DNA from: Helicobacter pylori
GTDB taxonomy: Bacteria; Campylobacterota; Campylobacteria; Campylobacterales; Helicobacteraceae
Direction of reading: 5' to 3'
Assembly (NCBI RefSeq): GCF_016748675.1
Contig: NZ_CP051534.1
Coordinates: forward strand, 62,001 to 126,000
DNA: 64,000 bases
The position numbers and the translations under genes are program-made. Below the pieces are notes generated by a model. The model did not search any database and was not told where the DNA came from. It saw only the letters and a list, made by a program, of their open reading frames with translations. The first letter of the stretch is position 1. The number at the start of each line of letters is the position of its first letter. Positions 41,428 through 51,917 of this stretch are shown here, piece by piece.

Positions 41428-42189
41428 TTGAAAACTCTATTTAGTATTTATCTCTTTTTATCGTTGAATTTACTCTTTTTAGAAGCTAAAGAGATCACTT
41501 GGTCTAAATTCTTGGAAAATTTTAAAAACAAGAATGACGATGACAAACCTAAACCCCTGACTATTGATAAAAACAATGAAAAACAGCAAATCTTAGACAA
41601 AAACCAGCAAATCTTAAAAAGGGCTTTGGAAAAAAGCCTTAAATTTTTCTTTATTTTTGGATACAACTATTCGCAAGCCACTTTTTCAACTTCTAACCAA
41701 ACCTTGACTCTTGTAGCTAATAGCATAGGGTTTAACACCGCTACCGGTTTAGAGCATTTTTTAAGAAACCACCCTAAAGTCGGTTTTAGAATCTTTAGTG
41801 TCTATAACTATTTCCATTCTGTTTCGCTCTCTCAGCCCCAAATCCTAATGGTGCAAAATTACGGAGGCGCATTAGATTTTTCTTGGATTTTTGTGGATAA
41901 AAAAACCTATCGCTTTAGGAGTTATTTAGGGATCGCTTTAGAGCAAGGGGTGTTATTAGTGGATACGATTAAAACCGGTGCGATCACGACCATCATCCCC
42001 AGAACCAAAAAAACCTTTTTTCAAGCCCCCTTTCGTTTTGGTTTTATCGTGGATTTTATCGGCTATTTGTCCTTGCAATTAGGGATTGAAATGCCTTTAG
42101 TGAGGAATGTTTCCTACACTTACAACAACCATCAAGAAAGATTCAAACCACGATTTAACGCTAATCTTTCTTTAATCGTTTCGTTTTAG
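41428..42189 (+). CDS. Outer-membrane beta-barrel-like protein
   Basis: 253 residues from a TTG start. The signal peptide is LKTLFSIYLFLSLNLLFLEA; a charged linker (NKNDDDKPKPLTID) and a helix follow. Then alternating hydrophobic strands (SYLGIALEQGVLLV, FRFGFIVDFIGYLSLQLGIEMPL) end in a terminal Phe (LSLIVSF), the outer-membrane insertion signature. HP0101 by position. Its last 29 bp overlap the end of the convergent glycosyltransferase gene. Confidence 0.75.
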   Translation: MKTLFSIYLFLSLNLLFLEAKEITWSKFLENFKNKNDDDKPKPLTIDKNNEKQQILDKNQQILKRALEKSLKFFFIFGYNYSQATFSTSNQTLTLVANSIGFNTATGLEHFLRNHPKVGFRIFSVYNYFHSVSLSQPQILMVQNYGGALDFSWIFVDKKTYRFRSYLGIALEQGVLLVDTIKTGAITTIIPRTKKTFFQAPFRFGFIVDFIGYLSLQLGIEMPLVRNVSYTYNNHQERFKPRFNANLSLIVSF

Positions 42190-42952
42190 TCCCCCCTTTC
42201 CCCCTTTTAAACAAGCCCATCACTTTCCTAGGGTATTTTAAAAGCATGGAAAAAACATTCGCTTGAATGCCGTTTTCTTTACATGCTCTTATGTTTTCTT
42301 TATTCCTTAATAAAAGGCTTTTAAACCCATTTGCGCTAACCCCCCCGGTGCGCATGATAACTAGCACTTCTTTCAAATAAGAAAAGCTTATTTTTTGCAC
42401 CACAAACAAGCGGATGATCATCTCAAAATCCGCTGAAATCTTATAATCGGTTTTGTATAAGCCATAGCGTTCATGAATGGCTTTTTTGACAAAGAGCGTG
42501 GGGTGCGCTGGCACCACGCCATAAAGCAAGGCTTTAGGGTTAAACTCCCCGCTTTCATAATAACGGACCACTTTTTCTAAACGATTGGGTTTGACAAAAA
42601 CCAGATCCGCATACACGCTATCGCAATTTTTGTTTTCAAACTCATGCACCACTTTTTCTATTACAAACTCGTCTTTGTAAAAATCATCGCTATTCAATAA
42701 AGCGATAATATCCCCACTAGAGCGCCTTATGCCCTTATTCATAGCGTCATAAATGCCCTTATCTTTTTCGCTCACCACGCAAGCGATTTTGTCTCTGTAT
42801 TTTTGAATGATTTCTAAAGTGCTATCTGCGCTAGCCCCGTCTATAATGATGTATTCAATGTTGTTATAAGTTTGATGAAGCACGGAAAGAATGGTGTCTT
42901 CAATGGTTTTTTCGCTATTAAAACACGCCGTGATCACAGAAACTTTTAACAA
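42161..42952 (-). CDS. GT2-family glycosyltransferase (HP0102-type)
   Basis: 263 residues, GT-A fold. The nucleotide-sugar domain begins KVSVITACFNSEKTIEDTILSVL. The metal-binding DXD-like motif is in IALLNSDDFYKD and the catalytic region in SADFEMIIRLF. It ends in a basic, membrane-associating tail (RGKGGTKTKRLKKD). It is the HP0102 homologue, which I recall as an enzyme of the LPS inner O-antigen Trio and as the second gene of a tlpB-HP0102 transcript repressed by sRNA RepG. In this strain an R-M pair separates the two genes. The start is a TTG at 42952, with the AGAGAGGAG sequence some distance upstream. Its 3' end overlaps the convergent outer-membrane gene by 29 bp. Confidence 0.88.
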   Translation of the reverse strand: MLKVSVITACFNSEKTIEDTILSVLHQTYNNIEYIIIDGASADSTLEIIQKYRDKIACVVSEKDKGIYDAMNKGIRRSSGDIIALLNSDDFYKDEFVIEKVVHEFENKNCDSVYADLVFVKPNRLEKVVRYYESGEFNPKALLYGVVPAHPTLFVKKAIHERYGLYKTDYKISADFEMIIRLFVVQKISFSYLKEVLVIMRTGGVSANGFKSLLLRNKENIRACKENGIQANVFSMLLKYPRKVMGLFKRGKGGTKTKRLKKD

Positions 42953-43072
42953 TCCAACCCTTTTTTGATAAACTCCTCTCTAATTTTTAGAATAAGAATG
43001 TACAGAATCTTGATAGCTGGTTTACATAATCCTTGACATTAAAATAAGGTGGAATTGTGATTTGCCAAAACA

Positions 43073-44230
43073 TCACCGCAACAAGAATTTATCCCTATTA
43101 TACTGCAAAGCTAGTGGATCTGGACGCAAATCTAATTGTTCTGGCAAGAATATGGATTTACGATTAAGGTTGGCTAAAATTCCCTGTCTATCCACTATGC
43201 GATTTGATGATGAAGTGATTATAACCACTTCACCATCATTTTCATATCCAAAACTAAATAACCCATTATCAAACATTTTGTGCATCTCATAACTTAAAGC
43301 TATACCATTATTCACGGCAAAAGATCCACCGTCTCTATATGGGATAATATGTGCTGCTTCTAGCAAACATCTATTATCAATAAATAATGATTTGCCGGTT
43401 ATGGCACATTTATAATCATAAGCCTCTAAAACATGTTCTCTAAATAGTTGTTGTTTTCCTACTGGTCTAAAACTATTTTTAGTATGATAAGAATATGAAA
43501 TATTATTCATGCTAGCATTTAATATATCTACAAAATTAAAATCAACGATCACATTATGAGAATCATCCAACACCAAAGCTGTTATAAGAAAGTTGTAAAT
43601 ATATGAAACGGGTCTATTTAATTCTCTTTGCGTTTCCAAATTAAGATCTTTAAAAGCATCTTGATTGTATTGCATAAGTAAAACATCTTCTTTTGTTTGG
43701 GCTAAGATATTTTGCAAAAACTCTTTTTTTAAAATTTTTATATTGTAATTTCTCATATAATTTAAAAGCACCAAATATGGGCGAATGGAATCTGCAGTAT
43801 CATAGTAGGATAAAATAAGTTGTAAAATTGACTTCTTATATTGCTTCCAATTAACAATAGATAAAAATAAGTCTTTAGGCGACAAAGAATCAATATTTTT
43901 TCTATCACTTTTTGATATATTTTCATCATAAACATTAACAGAAGAACGATCAAAGGCGTTTATTATTTGCTTCGCTTCTTTGGTTAGAACAAAATCATAA
44001 TCACTTGGTTTATTATAATCTATAAGTCCTATTTTTCTCATATCGGGATATTTTGACTTATAGTTGGTAGAAATAAGGCTTGTGTTTAAATATTTTTTAG
44101 CACCAAGATGAATAAGTGTGGGCAATTCTATTCCTATAAGATTGGAAAGATTGTGCTTAAAATGTTTGAAAGAATCAAAAAATAAATCCGTACTATTCCT
44201 TTTATATCGCATATTAACATATTTCATCAT
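43073..44230 (-). CDS. HNH restriction endonuclease
   Basis: 385 residues. The C-terminal HNH domain reads YKCAITGKSL (Cys275), LEAAHIIPYRDGG (His294), NNGIALSYEMHKMFDNGLF (Asn308, His317), the layout of ββα-metal nucleases of the McrA/COG3440 type. The first about 260 residues are helical, rich in Asn/Ile/Lys, and presumably recognise DNA. It starts inside the methylase stop (TAATG, 1-bp overlap), a translation-coupled R-M order. Base composition is visibly poorer in GC than the flanks, about 30% in lines I counted by hand. Type II (possibly IIS like HpyAV) by inference; the recognition sequence is unknown. Confidence 0.82.
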   Translation of the reverse strand: MMKYVNMRYKRNSTDLFFDSFKHFKHNLSNLIGIELPTLIHLGAKKYLNTSLISTNYKSKYPDMRKIGLIDYNKPSDYDFVLTKEAKQIINAFDRSSVNVYDENISKSDRKNIDSLSPKDLFLSIVNWKQYKKSILQLILSYYDTADSIRPYLVLLNYMRNYNIKILKKEFLQNILAQTKEDVLLMQYNQDAFKDLNLETQRELNRPVSYIYNFLITALVLDDSHNVIVDFNFVDILNASMNNISYSYHTKNSFRPVGKQQLFREHVLEAYDYKCAITGKSLFIDNRCLLEAAHIIPYRDGGSFAVNNGIALSYEMHKMFDNGLFSFGYENDGEVVIITSSSNRIVDRQGILANLNRKSIFLPEQLDLRPDPLALQYNRDKFLLR

Positions 44231-46251
44231 TACCCCTTTTGCAAAACAATTATGCTCTCTCGTAAATAAAATTTAGCTTTAGAATCAATGATCTTCATCT
44301 GCTGACTAGATGTTTTAAGCTTCCTAGCAACAATAATTTCTTTGCATTTAAAGCCTAATTTTTGTGTCTCTTGTGCCAAGATTTCATCAGTTTGTATCGG
44401 TACTCCTTTATAGCAAGAATTTCCAACTACAATAAAGCAAAATCCTCCATCCTTAAGAACTTCAAAACAATTTTTTAAAACTTTTTGCATATCAAAAAAA
44501 TAATTATTCAACATTGTCAAAGTGCTTGATTCTATACCTTTATTTTTAAGAATTTCTAATGTGTGATTGAGTGATATGTTCTCTATTTTATCTTGTTGTT
44601 TTAAAGCTGCATTTTTGTTGTTTCTTAGAGCAGATTTTTTAAGCTTTTTCCACTCTTCATAACTTTTTACAATTTTGCTACTCCATAACTCCATTTTGTA
44701 AATTTCAAAATAATCAAATAAATTTGCATATGGCGGAGATGTTAAAACACAATCAACTTTATCTTTTGGTTTATTGTCTATAGATGAGCAGTTCTTTAAA
44801 CTTATAACCTTAGAATTTTTTATATCAAATTCTCTTTTCAACACAAATGCCCTTAATGTGAGTGCCTTAAGATAAACTTCTATATCTTTAATCTTGCTTT
44901 CTCTATACTTAATGCCATTACCATCTTTTTTAAAATTCAGCATTTTTTCCAAATTGCAAAATACTAGAAAACGCACAAAATGATAAATTTTTTCATCTAA
45001 ATCTTTAAAAGATTCTATAAAATCCATGATGAGATCAAATCGCTTTTTATTAGTATATTTGCCAAAAGATTCCCATTGTGGAAATGGATATTCTCTATTG
45101 CTATCCATAAAATTACCGACATGTTTTTCTGCTTTTTTTAAGTTATTAGAATCCAATTTTTCTAATTTTGCTTTGGCGACATTTATGGCAAATGGTGAAG
45201 TGTCAAAACCATAGCAAACTTGCGTTTGTGTATTTAAAAAGCTAGAGCCAACACCACAAAATGGATCATAAACGCTCTCAATAGAACAACCAAAACGATG
45301 TTGCAAATGCTCTATAAGATAAGGGCTAAAGGCTTCTTTATAAGGAAAAACTTCATTTAAAGAGTCTAGTATATTATCACTATTAACTAAATTTGTTAGT
45401 GTTGTAGGGTAGCTTTTTATGATAGGGATAGCTTGAGAATCTGTGATTTTTTGTAATCTTTCAATAGCAATTTTGCAATATTTGCTTGATAACTCAATGC
45501 CGATAAACTGCCTATGTAATTGATCTGCCACATAAGTTGTCGTGCCCGTGCCATTAAAAGGATCTAACACAATATCATTTTGATAAGAATAAATTTTTAA
45601 TAATCTCTCAATTAATTCTTCTGGGTAAGGTGCGGGATGTAAATTTTTTTTGGCATTGTTGCTAACACATAAAATATTTTCAAAGCCTTGATCACTATCT
45701 TTATCAAAATACCAAATATTTTTTGTCCATTCTTTAAATTCTTGGCTAGTAATATCTGCTAATCCTCTCTCATTTTTATGAGTTTTATTTTCCTTATAAA
45801 ACACTAATATTGCTTCTCCTAAAGGTCTAAAAGACGGGCAAGAAGGGCTTTTCCAACTTCCCCAAGCTGTATTATTCCCTTGAAAGTGCTTAACATCTTT
45901 TCCCTTGTGCCAAGTTATAAGTTCAAACTCCTTAAAACCAATTTCATTCAAAATTTGTGTTATATAAATACTTAAAAATCTCACCTCCTTGCTATCTCTA
46001 TTTTTTACCGCAAAAGGTACATTGACACAGATCCTCCCATCCTCTTTAAGCACACGGTAGCATTCTTTAAAAATATCGTGCATTGATTTGAGATAAGATT
46101 CAAAATTTAAATCATCATTATAATTTTCATATTTGTGTGCCACATTATACGGTGGCGAAGTAATAATAATGTCTACAAAATTATCTTCTATATGATTTTT
46201 TAGAATATATAAACTATCTCCATTTAGAATCTCTTGCAAACCTCTATTCAT
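44230..46251 (-). CDS. Fused double-domain DNA methyltransferase
   Basis: 673 residues from ATG 46251 (MNRGLQEIL). Two methyltransferase units are joined. Domain 1 has TSPPY at 31-35 and DPFNGTGTT at 230-238 (motif IV before motif I). Domain 2 has DPFCGVGSS at 329-337 and TSPPY at 504-508 (motif I before motif IV). TSPPY fits N4-cytosine or N6-adenine methylation. Two different methylase units suit an asymmetric recognition site with one domain per strand, as with type IIS enzymes. A minus-strand TATACT at 46258-46263 lies only 7 bp before the ATG, so the mRNA may be leaderless. The next gene is the HNH nuclease. Confidence 0.88.
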   Translation of the reverse strand: MNRGLQEILNGDSLYILKNHIEDNFVDIIITSPPYNVAHKYENYNDDLNFESYLKSMHDIFKECYRVLKEDGRICVNVPFAVKNRDSKEVRFLSIYITQILNEIGFKEFELITWHKGKDVKHFQGNNTAWGSWKSPSCPSFRPLGEAILVFYKENKTHKNERGLADITSQEFKEWTKNIWYFDKDSDQGFENILCVSNNAKKNLHPAPYPEELIERLLKIYSYQNDIVLDPFNGTGTTTYVADQLHRQFIGIELSSKYCKIAIERLQKITDSQAIPIIKSYPTTLTNLVNSDNILDSLNEVFPYKEAFSPYLIEHLQHRFGCSIESVYDPFCGVGSSFLNTQTQVCYGFDTSPFAINVAKAKLEKLDSNNLKKAEKHVGNFMDSNREYPFPQWESFGKYTNKKRFDLIMDFIESFKDLDEKIYHFVRFLVFCNLEKMLNFKKDGNGIKYRESKIKDIEVYLKALTLRAFVLKREFDIKNSKVISLKNCSSIDNKPKDKVDCVLTSPPYANLFDYFEIYKMELWSSKIVKSYEEWKKLKKSALRNNKNAALKQQDKIENISLNHTLEILKNKGIESSTLTMLNNYFFDMQKVLKNCFEVLKDGGFCFIVVGNSCYKGVPIQTDEILAQETQKLGFKCKEIIVARKLKTSSQQMKIIDSKAKFYLRESIIVLQKG

Positions 46252-46257
46252 TTGAGT

Positions 46258-46263
46258 AGTATA
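46258..46263 (-). promoter_or_regulatory. Promoter -10 (TATACT) of the R-M operon
   Basis: TATACT on the minus strand ends seven bases before the methylase ATG, which would place transcription start at or next to the start codon. Confidence 0.45.
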
Positions 46264-46378
46264 GCATAACAATTATAACTTCACATAGGTTTTTATCATA
46301 GTTTGGTTGTCGCTTATGACCCTTCTTTAGTCTCACTTAAAAAATAAAATGATAAAAACCTTATTTAAATTTTATTTT

Positions 46379-46429
46379 GGGTCAAGATAACTTAAACTCC
46401 CATCAAGGAGCCTTGAGTTATCTTGACCC
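46379..46429 (-). terminator. Long inverted repeat at the 3' end of tlpB
   Basis: A 14-bp perfect stem (gggtcaagataact at 46379-46392 with its complement at 46416-46429), extendable by 2 bp after one mismatch, with caaggagccttg forming a small inner hairpin. It starts one base from the tlpB stop. On the minus strand it is followed by an AT-rich run. It should terminate tlpB transcripts strongly and could isolate downstream genes. Confidence 0.8.
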
Positions 46430-48127
46430 TTAAGTTTTAAACAAATTCACTTGTTTGTCTAAATTCATGGTCGTTTCGCTCACATGCGTAGCGATGTTTA
46501 AAATATCTGAAGAATCGGCTAAAGTATTAGAAGCCACTTTTTCCACTTCTACAAAATCGCTTACCATAGCTTCAATTTGGTGTCCGGATTTGGCGTAATC
46601 GTCCATGCTTTGATTGCTATCTGATACGACTGAGCTTAAATTGGAACTCATTTTTTCGTAAGTTTCTTGCACGCTTTTACTCATATCGCTCAAGCGCTCC
46701 ATTTTTTGCGAATTGAGATTCATTTGCGAGCTTACGGCATTGATTTCTTGGACAATCACCATGATAGTGGAATTGATTTCGGCTAAAGACTTTTGAGTGC
46801 GCCCGGCTAAATTCCTAACTTCATCAGCCACCACCGCAAAGCCTCTGCCATGCTCGCCGGCTCGTGCGGCTTCAATAGCAGCGTTTAGGGCTAAAAGATT
46901 GGTTTGATCGGCAATATCATTGATAATGTCCAAAATGGATTTGACATCATCAGCGTTACGACTTAGCTGCTCCACTTTGCTAGAGAGTTCCTCTTCAGTG
47001 TGCGCGCTCTCTGTGATTTGAGAAAATAAATCCCCGATCGCATCCTTGCTCTCTTTGACAAGCGCTTGCGTTTCCATCAAGCGCTTCCTTAACCCTTGAG
47101 ACTGCTCTATGGAAGCATTCATCATGCTCGCTATACCAGTGGCTTTATTTTTTACGGAATTTAGGGTGGTTGATGAATCTTTCATGCTCTTTTGGGTTTC
47201 TTGCGCGATTTGGACTAATTTATCCATTGAAGTTTTATTGGAAGTGGAAATGCCTTTAATTTCTTCCATAATCAAGCGGGCGTTTTCCACAAATAAATTG
47301 ATCCCACGGCCCACTTGCGAAATTTCATCGTTGCGATCACCCACATCAATTTTGGCCCTCAAATCCTTATCCCCATGGCTAAAAGCGTTGATTTTAAGGA
47401 CCAGTTCATCAATGCGTTTCACGATCCTTAATTTAGCGTATATGAGCGTCAAAACCACTAACGCTATCGTCGCTGTCAATATCCAAAGGAATAGTTTCGT
47501 GGTGTTTTCATTAAAAACCTTATTCACGCCTTCTTTAATCGCTTGATTTTCGGTGTTAATGTCAGTGTAATAGGAAGTCGCTGCGATCACCATTTGAGAC
47601 ACCTCATCATAATGCGAGTAGGCGAATTTTTTCTCCGGCACGCCTCCATCGTATTTAGGCATTTTATAATAAGTGTAACCTCCCCCTTTTTTAGCCGCTT
47701 CCAAATACCCCCTAACATAATACACCCCATCAACGCTCTGAGCGTCAAGCCCTGATTGGCCCACGGTTTTAGGATTGACCGGATCAAACAGCACTACCCC
47801 GTTTTTATCCACCACCACCATATAAATCATGCCCTTATCGTCGTTGATGCGTTTGAAATAATCCAGTGCCATTTTTCTTGCAGTAGCATTGTCAAAATTT
47901 TTGTAATACTCATGAATGCCCTGTTCAAGAATTTTTGTCATGTAAGCGAGCGTTTTTTCACGCTTTTTGTATTGCCCGGTTTCTAAATGCTCCATGAGTT
48001 GCGCTAACACATCTTTTTGTATAACCTTTACAAAACCAATAAAAAGCCCCCCTAAACCTAAAAGAGCGGCTAACACGACCAGCATGATACGAGTCCCTAG
48101 CGAAGCAAATACTGAAGCAAACATCAT
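46430..48127 (-). CDS. tlpB: Methyl-accepting chemotaxis protein TlpB
   Basis: 565 residues. Membrane helix 1 ([16 protein letters not shown], about 15-33) precedes a periplasmic PAS-like sensor (about 40-205, with [14 protein letters not shown]). Membrane helix 2 (about 212-232), HAMP, and a signalling domain with tip [19 protein letters not shown] complete the protein. TlpB is the reported sensor for acid, urea and autoinducer-2. It is preceded by a long leader containing the RepG target region, with a TATAAT about 150 bp upstream. Ends with FKT next to a strong hairpin. Confidence 0.97.
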   Translation of the reverse strand: MMFASVFASLGTRIMLVVLAALLGLGGLFIGFVKVIQKDVLAQLMEHLETGQYKKREKTLAYMTKILEQGIHEYYKNFDNATARKMALDYFKRINDDKGMIYMVVVDKNGVVLFDPVNPKTVGQSGLDAQSVDGVYYVRGYLEAAKKGGGYTYYKMPKYDGGVPEKKFAYSHYDEVSQMVIAATSYYTDINTENQAIKEGVNKVFNENTTKLFLWILTATIALVVLTLIYAKLRIVKRIDELVLKINAFSHGDKDLRAKIDVGDRNDEISQVGRGINLFVENARLIMEEIKGISTSNKTSMDKLVQIAQETQKSMKDSSTTLNSVKNKATGIASMMNASIEQSQGLRKRLMETQALVKESKDAIGDLFSQITESAHTEEELSSKVEQLSRNADDVKSILDIINDIADQTNLLALNAAIEAARAGEHGRGFAVVADEVRNLAGRTQKSLAEINSTIMVIVQEINAVSSQMNLNSQKMERLSDMSKSVQETYEKMSSNLSSVVSDSNQSMDDYAKSGHQIEAMVSDFVEVEKVASNTLADSSDILNIATHVSETTMNLDKQVNLFKT

Positions 48128-48267
48128 TTATCTCCTAATCAATCATTTTTAAGTCAAACCCTAATTTTAGAATTCAGCTTCTAAATGCCCACCAAAAAAA
48201 TGAGAGGTGCAAAATAAAATTAAAACCCGGTTGTTTAAAAACCACCAAAAAAGTGAAAAGCCAACAA
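48128..48267 (-). promoter_or_regulatory. tlpB: tlpB 5' untranslated region (RepG target)
   Basis: The -10 TATAAT at 48275-48280 sets transcription start near 48267, giving a leader of about 140 nt, in line with the published tlpB leader. In other strains a G-homopolymer in this leader is bound by the C/U-rich loop of sRNA RepG. Here the corresponding place (48188-48193) reads GGTGGG after a T-run, not a long G tract. Confidence 0.7.
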
Positions 48268-48274
48268 TTTAGGT

Positions 48275-48280
48275 ATTATA
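48275..48280 (-). promoter_or_regulatory. tlpB: tlpB promoter -10 (TATAAT)
   Basis: A perfect TATAAT on the minus strand, about 150 bp upstream of the tlpB ATG. Confidence 0.7.
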
Positions 48281-48332
48281 GAACACTTTTTTTAAGTTAA
48301 ACTTAAAAATAAAATAATAAAAATAAAAAATT

Positions 48333-50078
48333 CTATTTAACTTCACTTTCCTTGATGGATTTGACGTTCAAAGTCCTCCCGTCTTTTGAAGTGGGGATTT
48401 TGATGCTCCCCTCTTTTAATTTTTCTCTCAATTTTTCCAGCAACGGGTTTTTGAAATCGTAGTTGATGATTTCCCAGTTATGTTCCAATTCAGGGGTTAC
48501 CTTCCCGCCTTTTTCTTCCGTGATGTATTTGATGATCAAATCTCGTATTTGCCCGTTATCTTGCAATTCATCGTAAGAATTATAATACCTATCAGCGTCT
48601 GTAACCAAATTTAATGTCTTGGATAATGTCCCAAATCGGTAATTGTTGATCGCTAATTTATAGATCGCTTTGGGGTCAATGGGTTTGTTGTTGATTGTTG
48701 GATTAATAATCCTTGATCCGGCGGGTTTTGTAACATCAACTTGGTATTTCACGCCAGAAAACATATCAAAGTTATAGCCACGAATATTTTCATTAAAACT
48801 GATCGTCAAATCTCCTGGTTGCAACTGATTGTAGAATTGATACGACCATTCCATGTATTTCAACAGATTTTCACCCGTTATTTTCACTCCAATGAGCGTA
48901 TTAGCGAACTTGTAAATATAGGCGACATCTTTTCTTTTGAAAGGCCCTTTTTTCAAATTGGCGCCAAAATTGAATAAAGCTGCCGCTGAAACATCGGCTT
49001 TTGCATAATATTTTTGCACTCTATTAATCAATTCTATCACCGGCGTTTCTTGCAATGCGGCGGTGGGCATCGTAGTGATCTTTTCTTCTCCTGTGATAAA
49101 ATCAGGCCTGTCAATAAAGGTTTTTGTAACTTCGCCGACAACTTCATTAGCGTATTCTTTTGATTTTTTATCCACATATTCGTATTTTTTCGCCAATTCT
49201 TCATCTTCTGGCACGCCTTTTGTGGGTAAATTTTCAGTCGTTACGATTTTTTTCTTCGTTTTGGTGTCAAACACCACCACGCCCTTTGCCAGATAAGCCC
49301 CATACGCTCCAGGCTCAATGGTGTGCACCTTTCCTATTTTGGTGTTATAAACCGCATGCTCATGCCCTGCAAAAATGATGTCAAATTGCGGGAATTTTTT
49401 CGCCAGATCAGGTATTCCGTCGCCACCTTTCTCATCTTCTCGCCCCAAATGAAAAGCTCCAATCAAAATATCATACTTCCCTTTCAGCTCTTTCAAAGTC
49501 TTTTTTAACGCTTCTTCAGCGTCCAAAAACTTCAGGCCCGCAAAATGTTCAGGCGTAGAGGCCTCCCAAGTTGGGATATGCGGCACCACATACCCCACAA
49601 CCGCCACCCTCACGCCATCAATTTTTTTAATCATATAAGGCTTCACAAACGGCTTATTGTCCGCAGTTTTGATAATATTCGCATTCACGACACTGCCATT
49701 AAACCCCTTAATGTTTTTCTCCAAAAAATCCTTACTGAAATTAAACTCGTGATTCCCAAGCACACGAACATCAAATTTCAAATCGTTTTCGGCTCTAACT
49801 AGCGGGTGGATAGGCTCATCATTAAACAACTCCGCACTATTACCCTGCAACAAATCCCCGCTGTCAATCAAAACCACGTTTTTATTCTCAGCCCTTTGCT
49901 TTTTGATTAAAGTCGCAATCCTTGTCAAGCCGTTATTGGGTTTTTGCTCCCCCACCGCATAATCATACGAAAAAAGCCGCCCATGAATGTCTGAAGTTTC
50001 TAAAAACACGATTTTGACTTCTTTTGCAGATATTGAAAGTGTTAGCGTTAAAAAGATGACTAAAATCAATTTTCTCAT
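48333..50078 (-). CDS. cpdB: Periplasmic 5'-nucleotidase / 2',3'-cyclic phosphodiesterase
   Basis: 581 residues from ATG 50078, where AAGGATTTCA is the ribosome binding site and MRKLILVIFLTLTLSISA the signal peptide; a longer frame adds 9 residues. The metallophosphoesterase domain shows ETSDIHGRLF, VLIDSGDLLQGN, VLGNHEFNFS, GAFHLGRED and FAGHEHAVY. The C-terminal substrate-binding domain is of the UshA family, with AALFNFGANLKKG. It cleaves nucleotides or 2',3'-cNMP in the periplasm for salvage. HP0104 by position. The last residues form a Lys-rich tail. Confidence 0.93.
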   Translation of the reverse strand: MRKLILVIFLTLTLSISAKEVKIVFLETSDIHGRLFSYDYAVGEQKPNNGLTRIATLIKKQRAENKNVVLIDSGDLLQGNSAELFNDEPIHPLVRAENDLKFDVRVLGNHEFNFSKDFLEKNIKGFNGSVVNANIIKTADNKPFVKPYMIKKIDGVRVAVVGYVVPHIPTWEASTPEHFAGLKFLDAEEALKKTLKELKGKYDILIGAFHLGREDEKGGDGIPDLAKKFPQFDIIFAGHEHAVYNTKIGKVHTIEPGAYGAYLAKGVVVFDTKTKKKIVTTENLPTKGVPEDEELAKKYEYVDKKSKEYANEVVGEVTKTFIDRPDFITGEEKITTMPTAALQETPVIELINRVQKYYAKADVSAAALFNFGANLKKGPFKRKDVAYIYKFANTLIGVKITGENLLKYMEWSYQFYNQLQPGDLTISFNENIRGYNFDMFSGVKYQVDVTKPAGSRIINPTINNKPIDPKAIYKLAINNYRFGTLSKTLNLVTDADRYYNSYDELQDNGQIRDLIIKYITEEKGGKVTPELEHNWEIINYDFKNPLLEKLREKLKEGSIKIPTSKDGRTLNVKSIKESEVK

Positions 50079-50245
50079 TGAAATCCTTCCATAAAAGAGA
50101 TTCATAACGATAATTTTTACATAAAATTAACGCTGATGCGATGGTTTTTACTAGAATTTAACGCCTATGGGTAAGATTGGTAAGATTGGTAAAACTTATA
50201 AGAGAATAGGGGAGTGTTTTAAAATAATCCCCCCAAAACAACCCC

Positions 50246-50713
50246 TTAAACCCCCACTTCAGACCACTCAGCGCGTTTGTCTAAAAAAGCACGCGCTAAA
50301 TTCTTGGCGCCCTCTAAAGTGTGGTTAGCCGCCCAACCGCATTGCTTTTCATTGCTAGCAGGCACTTCTTTAGCCTTTAACACGTCTTGCATTGTCTTTT
50401 CTAAAACCTCTAAAACCTCTGTGTAATTGTCATGGTTTAACACCGTGAGATAAAATCCCGTTTGGCAACCCATAGGCGACCAATCCACGACATAATTGGC
50501 ATGGTTGCGGATGATCTCAGCGACTAAATGCTCTAAAGAGTGTAGGCTAGGCATGTCCATGTGATCTTGGTTGGGTTGTTTGAAGCGCACATCATATTTG
50601 ACAATCACATCCCCATTAACGCCCTTTTTGCGATCAGCGACACGCACATAAGGGGCTTTGACTTTGGTGTGATCCAAATTAAAACTCTCTACATTCATTT
50701 TTGACGTTTTCAT
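50246..50713 (-). CDS. luxS: S-ribosylhomocysteine lyase LuxS
   Basis: 155 residues from ATG 50713 with AAGGAG at the right distance; an upstream in-frame start would add 7 residues without a ribosome binding site. The zinc motif HSLEH and the Cys in QCGWAANHT are present, with a catalytic Cys in MGCQTGFY. It releases homocysteine and the autoinducer-2 precursor. It lies last in an mccA-mccB-luxS gene order; MccA and MccB use homocysteine. Confidence 0.98.
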   Translation of the reverse strand: MKTSKMNVESFNLDHTKVKAPYVRVADRKKGVNGDVIVKYDVRFKQPNQDHMDMPSLHSLEHLVAEIIRNHANYVVDWSPMGCQTGFYLTVLNHDNYTEVLEVLEKTMQDVLKAKEVPASNEKQCGWAANHTLEGAKNLARAFLDKRAEWSEVGV

Positions 50714-50750
50714 GTTTTTAACTCCTTTATTCATAAATTGTAATGAAACT

Positions 50751-51917
<1,167 letters not shown>

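Noticed and set aside
42953..46429. Insertion sequence or integron around the R-M pair
   Set aside because: No transposase or integrase is seen and I found no convincing direct repeats at the borders.
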